Source: MWAR01 sp035388825 (GTDB lineage Bacteria > Muiribacteriota > Ozemobacteria > Ozemobacterales > Ozemobacteraceae). From it: DNA of 64,000 nucleotides. Positions 33,869 to 41,461 of the stretch are shown here, piece after piece. The position numbers were made by a program, and so were the translations under genes. Below the pieces are notes generated by a model. The model searched no databases and was not told the DNA's origin. It was given only the letters and a program-made list of their open reading frames with translations. The stretch covers positions 1 to 64,000 of the forward strand of contig DAOOQQ010000012.1 in NCBI GenBank assembly GCA_035388825.1. The letters are read 5' to 3'. Positions within the stretch are counted from its first letter, which is position 1. The number at the start of each line of letters is the position of its first letter.

Positions 33869-34594
33869 ATGCACGAACATATCGGCGAAGCGTTTCAGGA
33901 GCTGACCAAATACCGGCGGGAAGCCATGCAGAGCCGGTTCGATCCGTCGGCACGGCCGGCCCCCTTCAAGGAATACCCGGACAAGCCGGTCATCCAGCTT
34001 CCCGAGCCCGCAACCGTCAAACCTGCCTCGCTGCGCCAGGCGCTCGGCCGGCGGTGCAGCGTCCGGGCCTACGAGGCCAAGCCTCTCTCGCTCGATCGGC
34101 TCTCCTTCCTGCTCTGGGCGGCGGGCGGCCCCCGGTGCCGGGAAAGCGGCCTTCTCAAGCGCACCGTGCCTTCCGCCGGCGGGCTGTACCCGATCGAGAC
34201 CTACCTCGTCGTGAACACCGTCGACGGACTGGAACCCGGGATCTACCACTACGCGGTGCGAACCCATGCCCTCGAGCGCATCGTCGACGGCAAGCGTGGC
34301 GATGCCCTGGCCCACGCAGCCCTCGAACAGAGCCAGTGCCGCACGGCCGCCGTCGTCTTCGTCTGGTCGGCCGTTTTCGGCCGCACCATGTGGAAATACG
34401 GTCAGCGCGGCATGCGGTATGTCTACCTCGATGCGGGGCATATCGCGCACGCCGTGGCCCTTTCCGCGGCATCTCTCGGCTTCGGAACCTGCCAGATGGC
34501 CGCCCTCTTCGATGACGAGGTGAATGCTCTGCTCGGCCTCGACGGGCAGGCCGAAAGCGTCATCTACATGACCTCGGTCGGACGGCCTGTCTGA
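33869..34594 (+). CDS. SagB-type nitroreductase-family oxidoreductase
   Basis: A 241-residue FMN-dependent protein of the SagB/ThcOx branch of nitroreductases. Seen: SLRQALGRRCSVRAYEAKPL (flavin phosphate-binding arginines), LLWAAGGPRC, TVPSAGGLYPIETYLVVNTV, GIYHYAVRTHAL, RYVYLDAGHIAHAVALSAAS, LGFGTCQMAAL and a C-terminal VGRPV. SagB enzymes oxidise azolines in peptide maturation, but no YcaO or precursor gene is nearby, so a general redox role is as likely. It is preceded by GGGAGG and converges with the GIY-YIG gene. Confidence 0.8.
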   Translation: MHEHIGEAFQELTKYRREAMQSRFDPSARPAPFKEYPDKPVIQLPEPATVKPASLRQALGRRCSVRAYEAKPLSLDRLSFLLWAAGGPRCRESGLLKRTVPSAGGLYPIETYLVVNTVDGLEPGIYHYAVRTHALERIVDGKRGDALAHAALEQSQCRTAAVVFVWSAVFGRTMWKYGQRGMRYVYLDAGHIAHAVALSAASLGFGTCQMAALFDDEVNALLGLDGQAESVIYMTSVGRPV

Positions 34595-34615
34595 AGTCTT
34601 GCCGGAAAAAGCCGC

Positions 34616-34990
34616 TCAGCCTTTTCCCGATGTCTCTGAGCCGTTGTAGCCGCGTTCTCCGTAAGGACGCAGCTCGGCCAGCCACTTCTTTTCGAGCTCC
34701 CTGACGGTATCCGCCCAGGCGGTCCGGTCGATCGCATCGGCATCGATCGTCTCGAGAATCTCGAAAACGAAGGCATCCGTTCCGCTCTTCGCAAGATCGG
34801 CTTTCAGCAGCTCGTTGTGATGGCAGAAAAACTCGAGCTTGTGGGAAAAGCTGTTGGCGGCGCCGGCCAGGTTCATGCTGCTCCCGATCATGATCCGCCC
34901 GTTCGTCGTGTTGAGAAGGCGAAACACGCCCATCGACGGAATCGCTTCCTTTGCGGCTCTTTTCAGTTCCTTGCGTCGTGTGGTGTCCAT
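34616..34990 (-). CDS. GIY-YIG nuclease-family protein
   Basis: A 124-residue protein with a GIY-YIG-like core: MGVFRLLNTTNGRIMIGSSM in place of GIY and YIG, then NLAGAANSFSHKL, FEILETIDAD, a helix LEKKWLAELRPYG and YNGSE, where the terminal asparagine is typical. The GIY tyrosine is replaced (GVF) and the second motif reads IMIGS, so the catalytic pattern is weak. It may be a small DNA-binding or structure-specific endonuclease. It begins 37 bases after the DUF2087 gene on the same strand. Confidence 0.75.
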   Translation of the reverse strand: MDTTRRKELKRAAKEAIPSMGVFRLLNTTNGRIMIGSSMNLAGAANSFSHKLEFFCHHNELLKADLAKSGTDAFVFEILETIDADAIDRTAWADTVRELEKKWLAELRPYGERGYNGSETSGKG

Positions 34991-35027
34991 CTGCCGTTCA
35001 TCCTTTCGTCACGCCCGATCGGGCGGT

Positions 35028-35795
35028 TCAGCGAAGCTTGATCCAGTAGGAGCTGCCATCCGGTTTGCGCTCGAGAAAACCATACTCGATCATATTCCGG
35101 CGCAGCATCGCGTAATCGTGATAGAACCGTTCGAGAATCCCGTTGACCTGTTTCTCGGTGTAGGTACGGTCGCCATCGAAGAAGGTGATCAGGTGGCGCA
35201 GGATCGCGATGCGCCGCTTCTCTTTGATGGGAAGTGTCTTGAGCGGCCCTTCGAGCCCCTGAGGGAAGTAGGCCGCGAGAATCGCGTCGTTCTCCTGTTG
35301 CGTGATCGCGAACCGCTCGTCGACCTGGCGCGCCGTCCGTGGAATCTCGACGAAATCACTCTTCGACTGGATCTTCTCCTCGAGCAGTTCCATGATTCCC
35401 AGCAGGATCTTCGCCTGCTTCTGTCGCTCGCGCAGTTGGAAACGGTGGTTCCGGATCGTCGAGGTGCTGCCCGTTCCCAGCGCTGCCGCCGCCTCTCCAT
35501 CCGACCGGCCCGCATGGAACAGCTCCAGCAGCTTCTTCTGGTGGTCGGTCAGTCCCGTCAGCTTCCGGTCGAGCGAGAGCAGGAACGTGAAGACCGGGCC
35601 GTGCGCTTCCGCGATATGCCGTTCGACCGCCTTCCGCGCCTCATACAGGATTTCCCCGATGCGGTGAATGACCCCGTCCTCGAACGCTTTGCCGCAGATC
35701 AGGCAAACGTACGTTCCCGTGTCGGGCAGCCGCCTGAACCCGCGTTTCATCTCCTCGAGCGAGGATTTCCAAAACAACTCCGAAAGGTCAGCCAT
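35028..35795 (-). CDS. DUF2087 regulator with zinc motif and HTH
   Basis: A 255-residue putative transcription regulator. Residues about 28-67 hold a C2H2-like metal motif: YVCLICGKAFEDGV and VERHIAEAHG. Next comes a LuxR-like helix-turn-helix (LTDHQKKLLELFHAGRSDGE, AAAALGTGSTSTIRNHRFQL), a helical linker, and a C-terminal DUF2087 domain (RRIAILRHLITFFDGDRTYT, YAMLRRNMIEYGFLERKPDG, SYWIK). DUF2087 often occurs with ArsR- or LuxR-type HTHs. The ATG has CAGGAG upstream; the AT-rich 5' region (35810-35860) probably holds the promoter. Confidence 0.85.
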   Translation of the reverse strand: MADLSELFWKSSLEEMKRGFRRLPDTGTYVCLICGKAFEDGVIHRIGEILYEARKAVERHIAEAHGPVFTFLLSLDRKLTGLTDHQKKLLELFHAGRSDGEAAAALGTGSTSTIRNHRFQLRERQKQAKILLGIMELLEEKIQSKSDFVEIPRTARQVDERFAITQQENDAILAAYFPQGLEGPLKTLPIKEKRRIAILRHLITFFDGDRTYTEKQVNGILERFYHDYAMLRRNMIEYGFLERKPDGSSYWIKLR

Positions 35796-35914
35796 CTGTA
35801 GCTCCTGTGTGTTTATTATTGTCATAAACAATATAACAAATTGTCTATGAAAAAGCAAGATGCGCGACCGGGCGCACAACGAGCGAGTGCCCTGCAATAC
35901 AGAAGTCTTAGATT

Positions 35915-35950
35915 CTGCCTCGGTGCCTCGGTGTCTCTGTGGTTCGGTGG
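35915..35950. repeat. Dispersed GCCTCGGTGTCTCTGTGG-type repeat
   Basis: CTGCCTCGGTGCCTCGGTG followed by TCTCTGTGGTTCGGTGG is another widespread intergenic repeat style, related to the element at 2708-3002. It lies between the DUF2087 gene and the pseudopilin operon. The rest of that 300-base gap shows only an AT-rich stretch upstream of 35795. Confidence 0.55.
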
Positions 35951-36097
35951 TGATGGAGTCGCCGGTGGCCTCCGGAGAGGGGGTGGTGGCCGGGCCGCTT
36001 GCCGGAGCTGTGGCAGGGGGGAGGAGGCTGTGGTAAACTTGGTTCATGCGGTTCCATCCATCGCGATGCGATCGAGAGGGGCGTCTTGGGAACGGGC

Positions 36098-36592
36098 ATG
36101 AGAACGGGAGGAACGGTGCGGATCACGACGGGAAGGCGGGCGTTCACGCTGCCCGAGATTCTGATCACGATCCTGCTGATCTCGATCCTGTTCTCGCTCG
36201 GCATCGTCTTTTCGATGGGCATGCGCCAGTCGCGGAAAGTCCGCGATTACGAGACGGCGATCGGGCTTGCCCAGCAGGCGGTCGATGCCCTGCGGGCCGT
36301 CCCCTTCAACACGCTCGACGACGAGGATGCCGGCGATTTCAGCGCCGAAACCGATTTCAACACGTCGGGAAGCCCGGCCAGCGGCTCGGCCGACCTGTTC
36401 GAGCCGACGTTCAAGGCGGGAGGCAGCGTCTACGAGCGCAAGGTGGAGATCACCGGCGCCCCGGCCCCCGGCGGACCCCTGGGAACGCCCCTCAAGATCA
36501 AGTTCCTGAAAGTCTCGGTGAAATGGAAAACCCCCGATGGCGACGAGCCCGAGCCCTACGTCATCTCGACCGCGATCGCGGATCTGAACTGA
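36098..36592 (+). CDS. Type II/IV pseudopilin with prepilin leader
   Basis: A 164-residue protein with a prepilin peptidase signal: basic leader MRTGGTVRITTGRR, then AFTLPEILITILLISILFSL, with Glu at position +5 of the mature chain. The residue before the cleavage site is alanine rather than the usual glycine. The C-terminal half is strand-rich (VYERKVEITGAPAPGG, IKFLKVSVKWKTPDGDEPEP), like minor pseudopilins of GspI/PilV kind. It is the first gene of a three-gene operon; the next begins 7 bases downstream. Confidence 0.8.
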   Translation: MRTGGTVRITTGRRAFTLPEILITILLISILFSLGIVFSMGMRQSRKVRDYETAIGLAQQAVDALRAVPFNTLDDEDAGDFSAETDFNTSGSPASGSADLFEPTFKAGGSVYERKVEITGAPAPGGPLGTPLKIKFLKVSVKWKTPDGDEPEPYVISTAIADLN

Positions 36593-36599
36593 GCCGGCC

Positions 36600-37343
36600 A
36601 TGCGCATGAAACGAAAACCCGCATCCGTCGGCTTCACGTTCGTGGAGCTGCTGATCGTCCTGTTCCTCGTGACCCTGATCGTGTTCGCCGCGTACAAGGT
36701 GTTCTTCCAGCAGACGCGCATGGTGCGCCAGTCGCTCGAAGAGATCAAGGTGAACGATGATTTCCGCAAGATTCTCGCCTTCATGGGCAACGATATCCGG
36801 GAATCGACGCGCATCGAGGAGCCGGCCCCGGTCCGGATCGAGGACGCGCGCAGCCTCGCCACGAAGCCGGGGCTGCTGTTGCGGATCGCCAAGGAAGAAC
36901 AGGATCCCACGCTGGAGCGCGAAGACAGCCTCGGCCAGATTGCCGTCCGGCGCACGATCGCCTACGAACTCGAGGACAATCCCAACCCGCAGGAGCCCTC
37001 GATTCCGCGGTACCGCCTCGTCCGGATCGAAACGATCGACGAGCACGGCGGCGGCCGGCCGGGTGACTCGGCCTCGCAGCGCCACGTGATCTGCGACGAT
37101 GTTCGCGACCTCGTCGTGTTCCGGACGATCAGGAAGCCGCTTCCCCCCCGGAACGTCGATGCCCTGGGCGACCGGCTGCTCCAGCCGCAGCCCGCCTCGA
37201 TCTCGGGCACCGGCAACGACGTGGTGCATCTGCGCGTCACGCTCGAACGTCTCCGGACCGGCGGCGAGCGGGGGGAGGTCTACCGGTTCCCGATGCAGAC
37301 CTGTTTCTACAAGCGCGGCAAGGAGATATGGAAGCATCCATGA
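36600..37343 (+). CDS. Pseudopilin, GspJ/PilW-like
   Basis: A 247-residue protein with a canonical prepilin leader: MRMKRKPASVG / FTFVELLIVLFLVTLIVF with Glu at +5. Downstream is a helix (RQSLEEIKVNDDFRKILAFM) and a strand-rich domain, as in GspJ/PilW minor pilins, which form the tip of secretion or type IV pilus fibres. It overlaps the following large gene by 16 bases. Core machinery (ATPase, inner-membrane proteins, secretin) is absent from the window. Confidence 0.8.
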   Translation: MRMKRKPASVGFTFVELLIVLFLVTLIVFAAYKVFFQQTRMVRQSLEEIKVNDDFRKILAFMGNDIRESTRIEEPAPVRIEDARSLATKPGLLLRIAKEEQDPTLEREDSLGQIAVRRTIAYELEDNPNPQEPSIPRYRLVRIETIDEHGGGRPGDSASQRHVICDDVRDLVVFRTIRKPLPPRNVDALGDRLLQPQPASISGTGNDVVHLRVTLERLRTGGERGEVYRFPMQTCFYKRGKEIWKHP

Positions 37344-39637
37344 ACGCAACATCCCGGAGGGGCTCGGGGCTGCTGATCGTCGTCGTGCTGATGGTGCTGA
37401 TGGCGCTGTTCTTCGTCACCATCGGCCGCCTGCGCTCGGGGGCCGAGACGCTCCGGTCGAAATCCGCGCGGGACTACGTCGCCACGACGATCGCCGAAGC
37501 GGGTCTCAACTGCATGATCGCCGAGCTGAACTACAACCGCACGGCCTATACGCACTGGTATTTCGACGGGAAGAAGAAATTCGAGAATCCCGATGCGTGG
37601 CAGTCCCCCGTGAAGTCCAAGCCCAGCAACATCGGCACCATCGGCGAGCTCGGCATCGATGGTGTGAAGACCGGCGTGTACACCGGTCGCTCCGCGCTGG
37701 GCGAGTTCAAGGTGAAGTGCGCGCCGTTCCGCGGCGCCAAGGGCTTCCGCGACACCGACACGCTCAAGGAACAGAGCATCTACGTCGCCTACGATGTCGT
37801 GGCCCGCGCGGGTGCCGATTCCAAAGCCGACAACAACTCGTACCGCCGCATCACCGGCCTCATCGAACGCCGCTTCCCGACCGCCGAGCACGTGCTGTTC
37901 GACGGCGAGATGCTCGACACCGCGTTCGGCCCCTACAACGACGCCCCCAACGTCCTGAAGCGGGGCCGTCTCTACGGCTACCAGTGGCTCGTGCTGAACA
38001 CGACGGGCGGCGCCGATCGGGGAAGTATACTAGACGAAATAGAAAAGGTCGAGACGCCCGGCATGATCCGGGCGATCATCCCGACCGATGTCACGTTCAT
38101 TGACAAGAAAAAGGCCGTGATCGACCGCACCAACGACTCGATGGCGTTCGCGAAGTTCAAGGCGCACGACGGGTTCCTGCTCGACGGGGCTCACGGAGCC
38201 CATCCGATCAAGCTTTCCCACCTCCAGATGGAGCGCCTCAGGGAGACCGCGGCCGGCCTCAAGTCCGGCGGTCTCGTCGTCGACGAGAAGACGTTCCCGG
38301 TCAGCGCCTGGAAGAACCCCTACGACAAGAGCTCGACCTACTACGATGTCGATTTCGGCGAATACAACGTCGCGCTGATCGCCTCGGGCACGAGCGATGC
38401 CAATGCGCCGCCGCCCAAGGGCTGCGACGACCCCGGGCCGCTCGCCAAAATGCGCGGCCGCGAGTACCTGATCTACTCCAAGGTGCCCCTGCGCATCTGG
38501 GGCTGCCCCGACCGGACCGTCACCATCTGCGGCGAAAAGGATATTGTGATCGGGGGCGATTTCAACCAGAACCCGGCCACCCCGCACGACTATCCGGACC
38601 TGCGCTACCAGGACTACACGACCAGGCTCAAGAACGGCAAGAACTCGCAGGGCGGCGATTTCCACAAGGTCAACGCCCTCATCATGTCGCGAGAGCGCGT
38701 TTTGATCGACATCTCCCGGCCGTCCCTGTTCGTCCGGAACGAGGCGGCGGCGGCCCTGCGCCTCGCGATCGGCCTCGCCCTGCACCCCGTGAACGCCGAA
38801 CAGGAGAAGCTGGTGCGGGAGAACTTCTGTCCGGCCGACGGCAAGCCCAAGAGCATCATCGGCGAAGGCCCGGCCGACCCGACCACCGGCGTGCCGATCG
38901 CCCTCTTCGCCGCGATCTCCTGGCTCCGCCAGAACGAGAGCGCCGACCCGTTCGGGCCGCTCGCCCAGACCCAGATGAGCGACCTGATCGCCCTGTTCAC
39001 CCCCGGCGGCAGCGATGACGGGAAGCCCCATTTCGGCATCCGCAGCGAGGATGTGCGCACCGCGCTGATCACCCAGCTCGTCGACGACTGCCGCGACGAC
39101 GGCATCCTCGATCCGTCCGAGATCAGCCAGGCCGTCGATCTGGCGATGCTCCAGTCCGCGAAGGAGGAGGCCGAAAAGCCTTCGGCCGACGCGGGCGTGA
39201 TGTCGATGATGTCGTTCCTGTTCGACGAGGCGAAGAAAAGTCCGACGGACGGCCTCTGGCCCCCCGAGATCACGATCAACGGCATGCTCGTCAGCTCGAC
39301 CCGGCGCGCCTCCCGCTGGCGGATCGGAATGGCCCTTCCCAAGGTGTTTGACGAGATCGGCAACGCCCCGGGCGGCGAGAGCGACGGGGTCGTCCAGTAT
39401 CTGAAACGCCCCCGCTTCGTCATCCAGCGGGTCTACGGCTCGGAAATCCGACTCGCGACCAACGAGCCCCGCTACTTCATCGACGGGAAATACACGGGCG
39501 ATGCCGTGCTGCGCCGCAGGCTGTGGGACACGAGTTTGTATTCCGAAGAATATATGGCTCTTGAAATGCCCGAATCCTTCAACCTGCTGACCTATGCCGA
39601 AACATCGGTTCCCAAAGAGTTTTTCGACAAGTTCTGA
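37328..39637 (+). CDS. Large PilX/GspK-like pilus-assembly-type protein
   Basis: A 769-residue protein with an N-terminal GSGLLIVVVLMVLMALFFVT segment after a basic leader, as in PilX/GspK proteins, but without the GFTL-type cleavage signature. A helix (LRSKSARDYVATTIAEAGLN) follows, then a large unrecognised exported domain. The gene overlaps its upstream neighbour and probably forms the tip complex with the two pseudopilins; at more than twice the length of GspK its extra part may bind something outside the cell. Start is uncertain: ATG 37328 (2 bases after AAGGAG) or ATG 37340. AT-rich codon islands occur at 38023-38048 and 39536-39568. Confidence 0.65.
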   Translation: MEASMNATSRRGSGLLIVVVLMVLMALFFVTIGRLRSGAETLRSKSARDYVATTIAEAGLNCMIAELNYNRTAYTHWYFDGKKKFENPDAWQSPVKSKPSNIGTIGELGIDGVKTGVYTGRSALGEFKVKCAPFRGAKGFRDTDTLKEQSIYVAYDVVARAGADSKADNNSYRRITGLIERRFPTAEHVLFDGEMLDTAFGPYNDAPNVLKRGRLYGYQWLVLNTTGGADRGSILDEIEKVETPGMIRAIIPTDVTFIDKKKAVIDRTNDSMAFAKFKAHDGFLLDGAHGAHPIKLSHLQMERLRETAAGLKSGGLVVDEKTFPVSAWKNPYDKSSTYYDVDFGEYNVALIASGTSDANAPPPKGCDDPGPLAKMRGREYLIYSKVPLRIWGCPDRTVTICGEKDIVIGGDFNQNPATPHDYPDLRYQDYTTRLKNGKNSQGGDFHKVNALIMSRERVLIDISRPSLFVRNEAAAALRLAIGLALHPVNAEQEKLVRENFCPADGKPKSIIGEGPADPTTGVPIALFAAISWLRQNESADPFGPLAQTQMSDLIALFTPGGSDDGKPHFGIRSEDVRTALITQLVDDCRDDGILDPSEISQAVDLAMLQSAKEEAEKPSADAGVMSMMSFLFDEAKKSPTDGLWPPEITINGMLVSSTRRASRWRIGMALPKVFDEIGNAPGGESDGVVQYLKRPRFVIQRVYGSEIRLATNEPRYFIDGKYTGDAVLRRRLWDTSLYSEEYMALEMPESFNLLTYAETSVPKEFFDKF

Positions 39638-39649
39638 CCGGCCGCCCCG

Positions 39650-40690
39650 TCACCGGACGGTGAAGAGCCAGCCGTGCTGCGCCGTGACGCCGGTCCGCAG
39701 ATTCCGCAGGTAGATGTCGATGAACCGGTGGCCGACCGGAAGCGGGGCCTTCGGCCGTGCCTGGAGCTCCCGGGTCGCGGGATCGAACCGGAAATCCAGC
39801 GAGCCGCCGGTGACCTTGGCGTTCAGCACATACGTGTCGGGGGCGTAGTCGGCAAGCGCGGGAAGGCGGCAGCCGACGGTCGCGAGCTCTTCGAGCACCT
39901 CGCCGGGCCGCGGATGCTGGTCGGTCACCTCGACGGCGGCCATGCCGAGACGGATCAGGAACTTTTCACGCGAGTCACTGCGATACACCACCTGGCGCTT
40001 GACCCGGAACGGATCGAGGCCGGGATAGTTGCCGCCCCCGTCGACCGTCATCGCGCCCGCATATCCGGCATCCCGCGCGGCCTGTTCCGCGACATCGGTG
40101 TAGATGCCGTAGGGCCACACCATGAACAACACGGGCGCACCGATCTGCTTCTCGATCAGGTGGCGCGAGCCCGCGACCTCGTGCTCGAGCATCTTCGCAT
40201 ACGAGGGCGTGCCGTATCCCTGCGCCAGGTTCGCGTGGCTCATCGCGTGCGACTCGATCGACCAGCCCGTCTCGGCCATTTCGCGGAGTTGGTCCCAGGA
40301 GAGGGCATTGCTCGAGCCGATGAAACTCGGATAGATGCAGGCGATGCCCGTGAAGCCGAACTCCTCCATGATCGGATACGCGTAATCGTAGACCGAGGCG
40401 TAGCCGTCGTCGAACGTGATCAGGATGGGGCGGCCGGTCGGCTGGGAGCCGTCGCGCAGCAGCATGAGCAGCTCTTTCGAGGAGATGCTTCGGTAGCCCT
40501 GGGCCTTGAGGATGCCGAGCTGCTCCCGGAATGTCTCGGGGGTGATCTCGAACTGGCCCTTTGCGCCGGGCCGTACCTGATGGTAACAGAGGCCCGTGAT
40601 CGTGACGGCCGCAGCGGGAAGCCCCCCGGCAAGAACGAGGGCGATGAGGAGGAGAAGGAATGGAACGATCGGTCGGTTCTTCGCAGTCAT
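39650..40690 (-). CDS. Secreted polysaccharide deacetylase (NodB/CE4)
   Basis: A 346-residue exported enzyme: signal peptide (FLLLLIALVLAGGLPAAA), then VTITGLCYHQVRP, the catalytic/metal motif ILITFDDGYASVYDY, the histidine motif SIESHAMSHANLAQG and FMVWPYGIYT. These match PgaB/IcaB-like deacetylases that remove N-acetyl groups from polysaccharide. The C-terminal part (about 260-346) is a strand-rich extension. ATG 40690 is the likeliest start; an ATG six codons upstream (40708) is only 2 bases after AAGGA. It converges with the pseudopilin operon. Confidence 0.85.
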   Translation of the reverse strand: MTAKNRPIVPFLLLLIALVLAGGLPAAAVTITGLCYHQVRPGAKGQFEITPETFREQLGILKAQGYRSISSKELLMLLRDGSQPTGRPILITFDDGYASVYDYAYPIMEEFGFTGIACIYPSFIGSSNALSWDQLREMAETGWSIESHAMSHANLAQGYGTPSYAKMLEHEVAGSRHLIEKQIGAPVLFMVWPYGIYTDVAEQAARDAGYAGAMTVDGGGNYPGLDPFRVKRQVVYRSDSREKFLIRLGMAAVEVTDQHPRPGEVLEELATVGCRLPALADYAPDTYVLNAKVTGGSLDFRFDPATRELQARPKAPLPVGHRFIDIYLRNLRTGVTAQHGWLFTVR

Positions 40691-40761
40691 GATTCCAAAC
40701 TCTACCATATCCTTGGCCAGCCGCGCCGCTGTGCCGGGGATGGGCGATTCAGAACGAGAAG

Positions 40762-40806
40762 CGCATCCGCAGATGACGCTGATGGCGCAGATGAAGTGCG
40801 GATGCG
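40762..40806. repeat. Dispersed ATCCGCAGATGACGC-type repeat with 9-base palindromic arms
   Basis: CGCATCCGC (40762-40770) and GCGGATGCG (40798-40806) are perfect inverted repeats around GATGGCGCAGATGAAG. This is a common intergenic repeat family; a fragment of the same style (CATCCGCAGATGAAAG) is at about 31965-31980. Confidence 0.55.
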
Positions 40807-40895
40807 TTCTTGAACCCGAGGGAAATTTCAACGGAGTCTCTCTGTGAAACACATCTTCTGGAATCAATCTGTGGAGGTGCCGGCGGAATCCGGGC

Positions 40896-40923
40896 AAAAA
40901 AAAAGCTGCACTTTCATGCAGCT
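40896..40923 (-). terminator. Rho-independent terminator on the minus strand
   Basis: AGCTGCA (40904-40910) and TGCAGCT (40917-40923) form a 7-base stem; on the minus strand it is followed by nine Ts. No coding gene ends here: the nearest upstream one, hfq, has its own terminator at 41137-41173. Confidence 0.8.
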
Positions 40924-41103
40924 CAATCAAGGAAAGGAATGATTGAAGACAACTGACGAATGATCGTTCAGTGCTCAAGAAGATATAATGCAACATTCAT
41001 GCCAGGCCGTTTCCCGCGAAATATGCCAAAAAAATGCTCATTGGAGGCGGTGTTGCGCAGGGTCTGCAAAAAAAATCAACACCAATGCTATGGTTCTGCT
41101 CAA
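40896..41103 (-). ncRNA. Candidate small structured RNA beside hfq (strand not certain)
   Basis: The 235 bases between the two terminators have no credible gene. On the minus strand TTGCGT (41133-41138), a 17-base spacer and AATGAT (41110-41115) could start an RNA of about 208 bases that ends at the U-rich terminator 40896. It contains GGTGTTG (41049-41055) pairing with CAACACC (41077-41083) around GCAG-GGT-CTGC and A/U-rich single-stranded parts, as in Hfq-bound RNAs. The opposite strand also has a perfect TATAAT (40984-40989) and would end at 41173, giving about 178 bases. Only one, or neither, may be real. Confidence 0.35.
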
Positions 41104-41136
41104 TCCTTGATCATTGCCGGGTCTGCGTGGTGACGC

Positions 41137-41173
41137 AAAAACACCCCGCCTCGGATCGGGACGGGGTGTTTTT
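41137..41173. terminator. Bidirectional terminator of hfq
   Basis: AAAAACACCCCG and CGGGGTGTTTTT are mirror arms (41137-41148 and 41162-41173), giving a stem with A-run and T-run, so it can work on both strands. It lies 35 bases after the hfq stop. Confidence 0.85.
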
Positions 41174-41207
41174 ACCACAACGTTGGATGCCCTGCGAAAG
41201 AACCTTC

Positions 41208-41438
41208 TCAGGCCTCGTTCGCGTGGGGCATGACGAAATCGTCAGGCAACTGGATGGTGGAGACGGCGTGCTTGTAGATCAGCTGCCGCTTGCCTTCCGC
41301 CTCGAGCAGAATGACGAAGGTGTCGAAGTCGAGGACGGTTCCCTGAATCTGGAAGCCCTTCATCAGGAAGATCTTCACGGGCTCGGCCCGCTTCTTCAAA
41401 ACCTGCAGAATCGTGTCCTGGATGTTGATCGCCGGCAT
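41208..41438 (-). CDS. hfq: RNA chaperone Hfq
   Basis: A 76-residue Sm-like protein: NIQDTILQVLKKRAEPVKIF (Sm1) with IFLMKGFQIQGTVLDFDTF and the Sm2 motif LIYKHAVSTI, typical of hexameric Hfq that binds small RNAs and mRNAs. It is short with almost no C-terminal tail. It begins 23 bases after the end of the TPR protein gene, so both share the promoter at 44570-44598; the pairing of hfq with a TPR gene rather than miaA or hflX is unusual. Confidence 0.95.
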   Translation of the reverse strand: MPAINIQDTILQVLKKRAEPVKIFLMKGFQIQGTVLDFDTFVILLEAEGKRQLIYKHAVSTIQLPDDFVMPHANEA

Positions 41439-41461
41439 GCGGGTTCCTCCTGATGCCTTGG

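Noticed and set aside
33869..34594. SagB-type gene as part of a thiazole/oxazole-peptide biosynthesis cluster
   Set aside because: No YcaO, leader-binding or precursor peptide gene is seen in the neighbourhood.
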